Source: Drosophila pseudoobscura (taxonomy: Eukaryota; Arthropoda; Insecta; Diptera; Drosophilidae). From it: a stretch of 64,000 nucleotides of DNA. Made by a program: the position numbers and the translations under genes. Positions 29,001 through 38,083 of the stretch are shown here, piece by piece. How positions within the stretch are numbered: position 1 is the first letter of the stretch; every line of letters starts with the position of its first letter. The DNA is taken from the NCBI RefSeq assembly GCF_009870125.1, contig NC_046680.1:20789501-20853500 (forward strand), given 5' to 3'. The notes under the pieces are model-generated. The model was not told the origin of the DNA and searched no databases. It saw only the letters and a program-made list of their open reading frames with translations.

Positions 29001-29312
29001 GGAGCAGTAGCAGCATCAGCAACAACAACAGCAACAGCAACAGCAACAATGACCACTAATGCCAGTGGAGGAGCAGCAGTTGCAGCAGCAGCAGCATCAA
29101 AAAAAGCATCACCAATACATGACCCAACGGCGAACAATGCACAGGCGACGGCCAATGGACTGCTGCATGGACCGCCACCTCCCCCAGCTGCCAGAACTGG
29201 GCGCAGTGCCAGCCGCCTTGACATCAGCGACATGGAGTCCATTTATGGCTACCTAAAGCCACGCAAGCCGCGCAGTCTCAGCCTGAAGAAAATTCAAATA
29301 CTCGACTATTGA
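14040..29312 (+). CDS. Expansion/Rebuff-family protein with N-terminal Smad MH2-like domain (long isoform)
   Basis: Coding exons: 14040-14156, 19110-19267, 25046-25118, 25314-25481, 25594-25792, 26158-26447, 27133-27217 and 27283-29312. All junctions are GT-AG and in phase, giving 1039 residues. Residues about 53-235 fit a Smad MH2 fold: an IWAKVIVFERNRRVAKAY start, a GxGVKIKMDDAGNILVRRYAKSNVYVKS core, then ILKLPN, KLFDMKKFQ and an IWVLIVNVVAMDML end. There is no MH1 domain. This arrangement is that of Drosophila Expansion (exp) and its relative Rebuff (reb), cytoplasmic proteins needed for tracheal chitin organisation and tube size. I cannot tell which paralogue this is. The rest is a low-complexity tail with His/Gln/Asn runs and an acidic patch near the CYEYDDFDMDFDIDDD segment, ending in a more protein-like IYGYLKPRKPRSLSLKKIQI. 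The three long introns (about 9.8, 5.0 and 5.8 kb) suggest complex regulation. Confidence 0.88.
18687..18704. repeat. (CA)n microsatellite
   Basis: A run of CA dinucleotides in an intron, with a second run about 150 bp further on at 18845-18864. Simple repeats without coding signal. Confidence 0.8.
18845..18864. repeat. (CA)n microsatellite
   Basis: Second CA run in the same intron, followed by GATAGACAGACAG and GAGA-type short repeats. Confidence 0.8.
19268..25045 (+). other. Intron 3 of the Expansion/Rebuff-family gene
   Basis: About 5.8 kb between CG|GTGAGT and TTTTGCAG|AATCGG. No gene seen inside. It contains a 12-bp minisatellite at 21411-21445 and one hairpin-like AGGGTATATGCA segment near 22088-22118. 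Confidence 0.6.
21411..21445. repeat. 12-bp minisatellite GGGCAGGCAGGC x3
   Basis: Three near-perfect head-to-tail copies of GGGCAGGCAGGC, preceded by a partial copy. It is intronic and non-coding. Confidence 0.8.
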
Positions 29313-29689
29313 ACGAACGCATACGCATACGTTTACGTTTACTGAAAATGAGGTTATTTTGGCACAGACAACGTCGATTTCTGTTACTTGTTTTGTGGGT
29401 TACCCCTTCGGATCGGTTGCTGTACATATAAATACCACCATACCATATATATTATACATAGTTTTTATGTTGCCCAATCCACCACCAACCCGCCAACGTT
29501 GAGAACCCGGTGAACAGAACTAAACTGTACGAAATGTTTACTAACTCTTACCTGGACTCCTAGACTCCTGGACAGCCACAGCTACTACTGCCGTTGTACA
29601 TACACATTAATATCTGCTTAAATGATTCAGGGAATGCTTATTTTATTTGGGAATCGCTTTGTAATCTTTGATCTCTGTGCTTCTTGTAG
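27640..29689 (+). other. Alternative intron removing the long low-complexity tail
   Basis: Inside the last long exon the sequence GGCATAG|GTATTT at 27639/27640 is a usable donor. A pyrimidine-rich acceptor ending CTTCTTGTAG lies at 29689. Splicing keeps frame (phase 1) and joins an open 36-codon exon at 29690-29799. The intron would remove about 558 codons of the long isoform together with its stop codon and part of its 3' UTR. Confidence 0.65.
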
Positions 29690-29799
29690 ATTCGGAGCTT
29701 GTTGAATCACCATACAATCACATCTATGGCCGCCATTTACCGCTGCCCACGCGCGGATATGTGCCCACACCACGCATGTTTATCGGGGAATGGGACTGA
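29690..29799 (+). CDS. Alternative terminal coding exon of the Expansion/Rebuff-family gene
   Basis: After the acceptor at 29688-29689 this exon reads on in phase from the donor at 27639. It encodes a compact non-repetitive tail with YNHIYGRHLPLPTRGYV and ends TPRMFIGEWD followed by TGA. The resulting short isoform would have 518 residues, keeping the MH2-like domain and losing most of the His/Gln/Asn-rich tail. Evidence is the splice signals, conserved phase and protein-like composition. No transcript was available. It lies in what would otherwise be the 3' UTR of the long isoform. Confidence 0.65.
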
Positions 29800-30418
29800 T
29801 GCGAGGGACTGCACCCGGCGAGAGACCGACACGACACACATTTGCACATAAGCAGTCGCCGCGCGGCTTGGGATGGAGCAGCCAGCAGCAGCCAAGGCAC
29901 AAAAAACATTACGATTAGTTGTACAGCTAAGCAATCCGCTGGATGCATGCCTGCCCGGCGGCGACAGCAGCGCTAATTTAAGTCAACCAGCAGCAAGGAG
30001 CATGAAATATTATATACATTACATTAATTTAGCAAAATATTATTGGTAATACTTATAATATTAGCCTAGGCGTAAGCAAAGCAACACCAACCACAAACCA
30101 TTCTAATGTTTAGCTATACGACAGACATTTCGCTGGATGTATTTTTCTGTAGATGTTTTGAGATTATGTTGCACTTTACATTTGGCACTTGCAATGAACA
30201 AAAACACAAATTGATTTCTTTATAATACGAAATGAATAGCCATGACATAGCGATGATCGAGGAGAGAGAGATCTGGAGCATCAGTCCTTAAGTTCAGTTA
30301 AGATTTTTGTACATTTTTCTTTTGCCAGCAATCGTATCACAAAAGGAATTATTTGGATTTGCAGGCTGAATTGAATTTTATTGTATATCGAAATATTCTG
30401 TATTTGTGTATGAACCGT

Positions 30419-30424
30419 AATAAA
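30419..30424 (+). terminator. Polyadenylation signal AATAAA
   Basis: A canonical AATAAA that follows the alternative last exon and lies about 105 bp before the stop codon of the convergent PI31 gene. It is a likely common 3' end for both isoforms of the Expansion/Rebuff-family gene. Confidence 0.5.
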
Positions 30425-30530
30425 ACTATTTTCAAGAAAATCCAATCTAAATCCCATTGCATTCCAAATAAGTACTCCACATGTACCTGCACTATGGATT
30501 ATAAACTATTGATTTTTGTTGCTCCTCCAT

Positions 30531-31462
30531 TTACATATAGTAATCCGAGTCCCAGTTGGGTGGGCGCATGTGGTCTGGATTGGGCCCGCGGTTGGGTAAG
30601 TTCGGATCGATGGGTCCAAACGGATCGAAGCGTGGATATGAGATACCATTTCCAGGCATGCCGGGATGCGAGGGGAACGGGAATAAATTACCAGGACCAC
30701 CGCGACCGAGTGGGTCCAGGTCCCCGCGACCGATGTCCGGGAAGCCAAAAGGGCGAGGCTCATATCCTCCGGGCATAAATGATCTAAAGGGGACAGAGAT
30801 CGTACTAGGAGTGCGGGATATTCAGCTATCTGCTACTGCCTTACCCGCCATGTCTTGGTGGCCCTATGCGCAGTGGATCCGGTGCACTGGATCGTTGTGT
30901 CTCTGTGATGGTCTGAGTGGTCACTTCGCGCGAATTTCCATTGAACACCGGGTCCAACAGCTCCTTGCGGAGACGGTCGACAACCTCCGAAGCAGTTGGC
31001 ACCAGTGTGGTAATGTTTCCGTTAACGGCGGCCACCAGGTTTTCGGGATCGATGCAAATATTGGATACCTTCTTGGTATTGATGTCCAATAAATTGATAA
31101 GCAAGTCCTCTTCGCTTATGTGAGCAATAAGCAGATAGAGCACCTTTTCGTGCTCATAGCGGAGCGAGTACTTGGTGTCATCGTCGTTCCAGTTGTCTGG
31201 AAGCAGCTCACTTCCCACCTCCTCCTCCGACAGTGTTTTCTAAAGGAAACGAAAGCATTATTCAAGCATCGCATTCGACATGGTGGATAATACTCACATC
31301 ATCGCCAATTCCCACGCAGCGAAACTTATAGTGCTTGGTCAGCAGAAAGTGCACCAGTGCCATCAGCACGTCGGCCTTCTTGTTGACATCAGCCCGGATG
31401 GTCTTGAACAATAGATCCCAGCCGTAGAAAAAGTCGCCCGTCTTGGACGCTTGAGATTCCAT
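30531..31462 (-). CDS. PI31: Proteasome inhibitor/regulator PI31
   Basis: Three exons on the minus strand (31462-31298, 31239-30845, 30783-30531) give 270 residues, the usual length of fly PI31. The N-terminal two thirds form the FP domain that binds F-box proteins and other PI31 molecules. It starts [20 protein letters not shown] and includes [20 protein letters not shown]. The C-terminal third is Pro/Gly/Arg-rich ([13 protein letters not shown]). The chain ends DYYM, a hydrophobic-Tyr-X (HbYX) tail of the kind that docks in pockets of the 20S alpha ring. PI31 modulates and transports 20S/26S proteasomes, and in Drosophila it is needed for sperm differentiation and neuronal proteasome movement. 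The gene is convergent with the upstream Expansion/Rebuff-family gene. Confidence 0.95.
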
Positions 31463-31834
31463 ATTTTCGGCAACGGTAAATCACGAGTAGGAGGCTAGAA
31501 GGCAAAGTGCAACATATCCTGACGATGCACAAAAACAGAGATCTTAATTTTTGGTTGGCTAGAGTTGAATTTTTTTCACATCTGTTCGTTTAGATTTAAT
31601 CACACACAAACAAATACAAATACAACTCTTGTTTTTTAAATAAAGCGAATAAAGGTCAAATGCTTGCTTTGTTTACAAATAAGAGACTTCTGGAATAAAA
31701 TATATCAAAATATACCGTAAATACTGACGAATTTCTGCAGTAATGGAAAACGGCTAAGTTGGGTAGGTTTACCAGCACTGCCAGAAACATCTGATTAACG
31801 TGACCAGAGCTGCAATTGTTTTTTGTTGGTACTT

Positions 31835-31846
31835 TTCGGTATATTT
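31835..31846 (+). promoter_or_regulatory. Ohler motif 6-like core promoter word
   Basis: TTCGGTATATTT matches KTYRGTATWTTT (Ohler motif 6), a word enriched at Drosophila housekeeping promoters. It lies about 370 bp upstream of the PI31 start codon on the other strand, so it may belong to the PI31 promoter. Confidence 0.4.
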
Positions 31847-32709
31847 TGAGGTCAAAATTGACCTAATTAAGCCAATCAAGGAAATTGATTCACTAATCGG
31901 ATAAAATTATGTGGGAACGGCTGAGAGATCAATCTTGCTAGTAATATTCCACGGAATATCAAAATCGAGGATTATTTCGAGTAATTTTCGGTATTTTCTG
32001 GTATTTTTAAAAAACGACGTCAAAATGACAGAAAAATGAAGAAGAAGAACAGAATCGATGTATGACCGCGAAATCAGGATCTGAAGAGACGGCGACAGCC
32101 TCTGATGATTGCAATGGGAAAATTAGTGACATGCAGTTGTGGTACTGTTTCTAATACTGAGTTTTATTGAACAAATGGATCTCCTTATATAGCTAGCAGT
32201 GGTACTCTTATTGTATGCGAAGGAACGAAGGAAATGAGTGTATTTTTAGATAGGGTACACTTACTCTGTGCGGGGGTTACATTTCAGTGCATTTACTTAG
32301 GTACTTGGCAGCAATAGAGTGAATAGTTTATTGCTTCACCCTTTTTGGTGGGTTCGAGTTTACAAGTGCAATTGTCTATTCTTAGTTGTTAATGTAATTT
32401 TCGTGTCGTCATATTCATTGACATGAAGTGACATGGACAATTGTATTTATGATTATTTGTGTATGAGATTGTACTGTCTATTCTGTAATATTAATAAGGT
32501 ATATGTCTGTGACTGAACAGTACCCTTCCCGCACACACAACGGGTTGCCTTCGAATGATGGTAACGGCGTTCGCAGTTTCATATTTAAACAAATGTATAC
32601 CATCTATAGTAAATTTGATTTATTTTAAGTCAAATATGTTTACTTACTTTGGTATTGCTGTGTTGCTGCTTACAGAAGACAAATACGCAAAGATATGAAA
32701 TTAAACTAC

Positions 32710-32785
32710 CGATGTTTTGCAAAACATCGATGCATCACTCAACATCGGTAGCAGCAAAAACATCGGAAAACATCAGTAAACATCG
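32710..32785. repeat. Cluster of CGATGTTTT words with a 20-bp perfect palindrome
   Basis: CGATGTTTT at 32710-32718 meets its own complement across GC, forming a perfect 20-bp palindrome at 32710-32729. Another AAAACATCG follows at 32757-32765, with shorter AACATCG copies nearby. The same word recurs at other gene starts in this window. Confidence 0.7.
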
Positions 32786-32942
32786 GCAGAAAAACAGCGA
32801 TGCTCGATCCATCTTTCACGATCCACACGACACCCCAAGCTTACCTTACCAGGTAAACTAGAATAAAGAATTAATTCAGTTCTTACCCCCGAGGTGCATG
32901 GTGCTTTTGTTCTTAGAAGTGACATAGAGAATATAAATATTA

Positions 32943-32979
32943 TAAGGTGAATATATATTTATATATATATGTATATATA
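32943..32979. repeat. AT-rich microsatellite
   Basis: Alternating TATATATTTATATATATATG-type sequence. A simple repeat in the intergenic stretch between PI31 and STING. Confidence 0.7.
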
Positions 32980-33691
32980 GAATAGAATCGAATCCTTGAA
33001 ATATTTCTTCAAATTACCAAAAACCTTTTTAAAATATATTAAAAAACCCGCTACGAAGACGCCGCACAGTGCTCTAAAGTCGCGTACCGGTAAATTCTGG
33101 CATGTAAAAAGAGGTGGGGCTCGGGATTATATTGTTAACACGCGCCGAGATCTAGTAGCAAAAAAAAAACAAGTAAATAAATCAAAATGAATGGGCTTCA
33201 CTTATACTTTCATACATATGTATGTACACACATTTTTTATACACATACGTTATCTGTTCTCTGAACATTCGCACGTACCTACATACAGCACCGCAAATAA
33301 ATCCGACAGCATGAATATGTACATATGTTTTAAATTAAATTGGGAGATGATTTGACGGAAATATAAAGTGGTACAAAATTCGGGGAAGTCCCTGGAATTC
33401 GGCAGGTGGTTGTGTCAGACAATGAAGTGAATATGGTGGGATGGAAAACGAAGTACGGAGTGTTTCCGTGTCGGCAAATCAAAAAGTAATGTACAATTTT
33501 TCATCCATGCAACCACTGCATATACATATATTTTATTTATTTTGTTTGTCTTCATATTAAATTAACGAAATAGTTTATACAAATGCCATACTCCGGTTGA
33601 CAAGCTACAAGTAAGAAATAACGTGACATTCCACACTCTGGCACTATTTTTTCGTTGACTTTTTTTGCTTAAACCTTGCTTTAGACACAAT

Positions 33692-34350
33692 CACTAACCA
33701 TACAGTATATAGATGTGCCAGTTCATACAACGAAAGTGCCACACACTGGCTTGCGCGATCAATACCCCAGAGTGACGTCATCATGTGAGAGAGAGCGAAG
33801 AGAGAGAACATCTATGCATGTTTCCCTCAAAAATATGAAATTGTATGCTTTTTCAGATTTTTTGAACTCTCTCGGTCTGGTTCTGTTTTGCCACCAGCAT
33901 GTTTTAGTGTATGGGTGCACATGCATTCTCACGTACTTTGCGTGTGTGTGTTTTGGTTCTTGTTTTGGGTCTTTTGATGGGCTGACCTACCGCCACAAAA
34001 TAAATGAAGAATGGGCAGGGGGTGGGGGTATGGTAAACTAGGGCGCGGGAAATGAAATAAAAGCTGTTATTTGTTTGATTTATACCACAAAATATAAAAT
34101 ATTATAAATATATAATATTATACATTAGAAAATTTATGGGTATTGTCCATGTGCGACCGGCATCTAAATTTTTGCTTTGCAGATTCCCGTCACATATTTT
34201 TGTCGAAACATATTGCGTGTGTACTAACACATGCAAAGATGTTCTCTCTGCGCTCTCTCTCTCATGATGACGTCACTCTGGGGTACGCAACGCGCTAGCC
34301 AGTGTGTGACGTTGTATGAACTGGCACGTCTATATACTGTATAGTTAGTG
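33692..34350. mobile_element. Inverted-repeat (MITE-like) element upstream of STING
   Basis: The left end starts CACTAACCATACAGTATA at 33692 and the right end, read on the other strand from 34350, starts CACTAACTATACAGTATA. Similarity between the arms continues for about 120-130 bp (33692-33821 against 34350-34229), including a GTTCATACAACG block and a TGACGTCATCATG block followed by GA-rich DNA. The middle is short and has no transposase, so this is a non-autonomous DNA element or fold-back element. No clear target-site duplication flanks it. Its terminal sequence occurs again as a tiny palindrome at 38301-38332. Confidence 0.8.
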
Positions 34351-34372
34351 GTTCTCTCTAGATATATATATA

Positions 34373-34380
34373 TATCGATA
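34373..34380. promoter_or_regulatory. DRE palindrome TATCGATA in the STING promoter
   Basis: A perfect DNA-replication-related element 88 bp before the STING start codon, in an AT-rich ATATAT context just outside the inverted-repeat element. DREF bound to DREs drives housekeeping promoters in flies. Confidence 0.6.
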
Positions 34381-34433
34381 TATCGCTAGTAATATTCGAC
34401 AGAATTTCAAAAACGAAGATTATATGGTATATT

Positions 34434-34445
34434 TTTGGTATATTT
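34434..34445 (+). promoter_or_regulatory. Ohler motif 6-like word before STING
   Basis: TTTGGTATATTT matches KTYRGTATWTTT and lies only 16 bp before the STING start codon. A weaker copy (TATGGTATATTT) overlaps just upstream. Together with the DRE this looks like a TATA-less housekeeping-type core promoter. Confidence 0.45.
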
Positions 34446-34447
34446 CC

Positions 34448-34510
34448 ATGGTCAAAAGCCATGGCACCACCAGAAGAACGGTCTGCGCGGATACGAGTAA
34501 TGAGAGATAA
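34448..34510 (+). other. Short upstream ORF overlapping the STING start
   Basis: ATG at 34448 opens a 20-codon frame, out of phase with STING, that ends at TAA 34508-34510, after the STING ATG at 34461. Its start context is poor (T at -3) and the STING ATG has G at -3 and G at +4. If transcription starts upstream of 34448 this frame would damp STING translation. If it starts later, the frame is irrelevant. Confidence 0.4.
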
Positions 34511-35694
34511 GAAGTCTCGAGCTTTGGAAATGTTTGGCGGTTACCTAGGTGAGTAAAATGAAATCATTTAATGCACTAAACGAACAATTGGAATTATACA
34601 GACACTTCCGTACGCATTATCGGTGTGGTATTCCTGGCGGAGCTCATTCGGCGCCTGGCTCTCAGCGTAATTGAGTATTTTCAGTTCTCGCGCTACTATT
34701 TGCCAGAGGATCGTCTGTGGGTTATACTGAGACGATCGTTTATATACAATAAAAGCAGCACCTTCATATTTCTGGGCTTCGTTGTCCTAGGATTCATTCG
34801 ATTTGCTGCAACGGGAAATTACAAATCGCTAATGCCCACGGCCATGTACTTGGCCCAAATGCCGCTGTACTGGCTGCTATTCAGCAGTCTTGGAGGCAGT
34901 ACACTATCCTATTCCCACTGGATAAGGGAACCACATGGACTCGATTATGCTTCGGGAATGGCGTCGAATTACTTTCACGGCTATTTGAACCTTTCGCTGC
35001 CCGAACGACAGGGCGAAGGCCTTCAACACCGCATGGCAGTCTATGAAGTAATGCACTCTGTTTATAAATTAATTCAAAACTATTATTGAGATATTCCCTC
35101 GCAGGAAACACATAACATCACGTTTGGACTGCACCGACTGATCATTCTCATTCCAGACGAAATGTTTGTAAATGGCATCATCGAAAGCGATTTACTGGAG
35201 AAAGTCGAAGTATTATGAACAGATATCTTGAATTGGCCAACACATAGTATACTTTTGTATTTCCTTTAGCCATTGGAAACAGTACACATAAAACGGGCTG
35301 GTGTCGATCGTCCTTATAAACATGCTGTCTACAAACTGAAACGCAAGATCGATGGAAAAATCTATTACTTTGCTATCGAGGGTGCCACACCAATGTTATC
35401 CTTCTTCGATTCGATGCAGTCGCATCTTTCGGCAACCTGGCAAATGCATGAAATGAAACGTGAGATCTGGTTGAAGTTCTACAAGCATTTAAAAGATCTT
35501 TTGCAAACTTGGCCTGAGACACGCAACTTAGTGGAGCCAATCATCTATAATTGTGCGTCGATATTCGTAATTTCATGTAACATTCAATTATAAGAGTCCA
35601 TTTTATTTCAGCACACCATACCAATGGTAATCTAATCGACGTTGGCGAATTGATAATTGCACACATGGAGAACAAAAAAAATAAGTATGCCTAG
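34461..35694 (+). CDS. Sting: STING, cyclic-dinucleotide receptor
   Basis: Five exons (34461-34548, 34602-35047, 35105-35209, 35270-35552, 35612-35694) with matching phases encode 334 residues, close to the usual length of fly STING. The N-terminal part holds hydrophobic helices at about residues 32-55, 82-100 and 105-128, for ER anchoring. The cytosolic ligand-binding domain runs from about residue 140, with GLDYASGMASNYFHGYLNL (aligned with the human GLAWSYYIGYL helix) and YYFAIEGATPMLSFF (aligned with the human LEYATPL loop that contacts cyclic dinucleotides). It ends KNKYA just after that domain, so the vertebrate C-terminal tail that recruits TBK1/IRF3 is absent, as in other insects. Fly STING senses cGAMP-type signals made by cGLRs and acts through IMD/Relish in antiviral defence and lipid metabolism. 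An upstream out-of-frame ATG at 34448 overlaps the start. Confidence 0.95.
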
Positions 35695-35961
35695 ACTAGT
35701 CATAGTTTGCAATCAACTGTCAAAACAAGTCGAATAAGTTCAGATAAACTAACAGATCAAAAACTTTCAAAAATTTCTTAATTTTAAAATGTGTACTAAA
35801 CACTTGACAATTTTGTTTATAAATTATAATTTCTATAATTAAAACTAAATTGAAAGAAATATATTATAAACTAACTTTACTAACAGATACAACTGGTTTT
35901 CAAATGGGTACAACAAGTTCACTAGGAAGTATAATCTCATCGATGAAGGCATTTGCTTCCT

Positions 35962-36773
35962 CTATACCTCTACTGGATGGTCATTTGGGGCCTCCATTTC
36001 TCTCAGCTTTGCTTGAGCCATTGCCAGCATTCTAGATTTCCATTTCTCATAGTCTTCGATCTCGGGCTTCAGGGACTTCTTCGACCCGTTCGTGAGATTC
36101 TCCTGCTGGCTTGGTTTAAGCTTTTCATCCAGATCACCTGGGGAGACCACTTTGTTCTCCTTGTAATGCTTGGTTATCATTCGCTCCCACTGCTGTTCGA
36201 GCTGTTGCCATTGGGTTGGGCGCAGGTTGCTGAAGGGCATAAGTTTTGGCTTTGAAACCTTCTTCTTTAGCAGGCGGCAGGCAAGGAAAACGGCCATAGC
36301 GGCGTATTGTGGGTGAGCAGTGTCAATGTCGGTGTCTTCAGCAGAAACCAAACCTTTGAAGAGATTCATCAACTCCTCGGCTTTGCGAGTCACCTCGTTG
36401 AGGCTTAGCTGCACACATATATCGTTTACGCTGACCAATTTATTCAGATCCAGTAGCTTCTCAAACATACGCTTGTTGTTAAGGTAATGGCTCTTCCGCA
36501 GGCCAGACAGCTTTAATGCCTGCTCCTTGTCAAACCCAATGCCCAGCAGACACGAAGCTAGATCAGCGCACAGGACGATTTTCCCATACTCGTTTATTTG
36601 CAGTGGCACATTTGTCGACCGCAGCTCCAGTAAACGAACCAGCTCTGTGGTTTTCCTGAAAAGGACTCTTTAAATATTCATTCAAAATTTATTGTAAGTG
36701 TAGCTCACTCCAACACATTAGGCTCTTCCCGCAAGCCCATCTTTGCGATCAACTGTTCAATTAGTGTAGTCAT
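35962..36773 (-). CDS. Orc6: Origin recognition complex subunit 6
   Basis: Two exons (36773-36709, 36655-35962) encode 252 residues. The start MTTLIEQLIAKMGL leads into two TFIIB-like cyclin-fold repeats, visible as KTTELVRLLELRS, LASCLLGIGFD, YLNNKRMFEKLL and AMAVFLACRLLKKK. The C-terminal helix EDYEKWKSRMLAMAQAKLR is the conserved segment that joins Orc6 to the rest of ORC and, in flies, to the septin Peanut. Orc6 binds DNA in the nucleus for origin licensing and also works in cytokinesis. The stop codon lies 267 bp from that of STING, which is transcribed towards it. A perfect DRE lies 136 bp upstream of the ATG, as expected for a replication gene. Confidence 0.95.
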
Positions 36774-36908
36774 TTTGCAATTAGAGATAATGTTTTAAAT
36801 TTGATTGTTTATCTTTTCAGGTTGGTCGTAAAATTAGAGATGGGAGATAATATTTCGCGCCAGAAACCAGACGATAGGTAACGTTATCGCTTTTTAATGG
36901 ATACAGCC

Positions 36909-36916
36909 TATCGATA
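36909..36916. promoter_or_regulatory. DRE palindrome TATCGATA upstream of Orc6
   Basis: A perfect DRE 136 bp before the Orc6 start codon. DREF is an established activator of Drosophila replication genes, so this is a likely functional promoter site. Confidence 0.65.
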
Positions 36917-37098
36917 CAAAAAGTGCATCTCTAAGTAGGTTGCAAGGTGAGTTACCTAAAGAGGAAAAACTAAACTACACTGAAACTATTTTACAAAAAG
37001 GCTCGTTTTAACCCACATATATGTATTCATTAGGCGAATAGAAAATATATTAATGTTACATTTTTGGGACCAGAATTAGATTCACTGCCATACAAAAA

Positions 37099-37987
37099 TT
37101 AATTCGCCTCATCACCGCTGTCATCTTCCTTATTAGCATTTTCTCCGGCTTTTCTGGCTAACTCAGTCAATACCGCGGGATTGATTTGATAAATACCCTG
37201 GGTTTCACTGCCCACGATACCCATTTCGAAACGGAATTCCTTGTCCTTCAGCTCATCATGAACGCGGTAAATTCTGAAATTTCAAGAGCAGTCAATATTG
37301 AGCTAAACGTTGAAGCAAACTAACAAGTACTTACATTTCACCAGCCTTTTTAACTAGTTCCTCAGTGTTCAAATCGACAAATCGGGACTTTTCCATCTCA
37401 GTCTTGGCCTGTTGCTTGGCCTTTCCACTGGCGCAGGCAAAGTACCCAAAGTACGAGCCTGATGGCTCAATTTTGTAGAGTTGGGGTCCATCATTTTCAT
37501 CCCACGAGGCCAGGATAATAGACAGTCCAAAGGGGCGGACTGCGCTGTACAAAGTATAGGCATGGACGTAGGCCGACACGCGGTCGCACAGGTGCTTCAA
37601 AGGAATCACTTGCTCAAACTGCTGACGGTAATTTGCTGCCTCCTGGCGGGCAATATCAGCCACATAGTTGCCGTCGGCCACCAGCCCAGCCACGGCCATG
37701 CCAATGTTCTTTTCAACAATGAAAATGCGTCCCGCGGCGTCGGGCTCATATAATTTGCTGGTTATTATTTTCTCAACGGCAAGAATAACGCAGTCCTTGC
37801 CACGAATTCCAATAACTGTGCCACTTTTCTCCACGGCTTTGGAAGCATAGTCGATTTGGAAAACGCGACCGTCCGGCGAAAACTGCGATGCCGACAAGTC
37901 ATACTGCAATACAAATGCGTACAAATAGGAACCGCCCAGTCTCAAACATTATTATCTTCTACTTACACCAGTTCCAATTGTACTCAT
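37099..37987 (-). CDS. Prosalpha7: 20S proteasome subunit alpha7
   Basis: Three exons (37987-37967, 37903-37335, 37273-37099) encode 254 residues. The start MSTIGTGYDLSASQFSPDGR is the diagnostic alpha-type signature, closely matching human PSMA3. It is followed by FQIDYASKAVEKSGTVIGIR, the conserved VHAYTLYSAVRPFG segment and an acidic C-terminus (NKEDDSGDEAN) typical of alpha7. Alpha subunits form the outer rings of the 20S core and gate entry, and alpha7 has no proteolytic activity. The first exon is tiny (seven codons). It shares a 458-bp divergent promoter with the UTP13-like gene. Confidence 0.96.
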
Positions 37988-38083
37988 GGCTGTGATTTAA
38001 ATTGTAAATGTTTATTTCGCGAAAAATTTGTTTTAATGAAACTTGGAGAATGATTTGACGCCTTTTGCCTAGAGAGGAGAAAC

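Larger units (their letters stand above)
31463..33691. other. Intergenic AT-rich DNA between PI31 and the STING promoter element
   Basis: No gene seen. Contents: an Ohler-6 type promoter motif at 31835-31846, a short segment (31937-31976) repeated just before STING, a perfect 20-bp palindrome with further copies of the same word at 32710-32785, and an AT microsatellite at 32943-32979. The rest could include unrecognised transposon remnants. Confidence 0.5.

Noticed and set aside
32150-32560. Possible solo LTR between PI31 and STING
   Set aside because: The block has CGCACACA/TGTGCGGG-type ends facing each other, but no clear TG...CA borders, primer site or target duplication.
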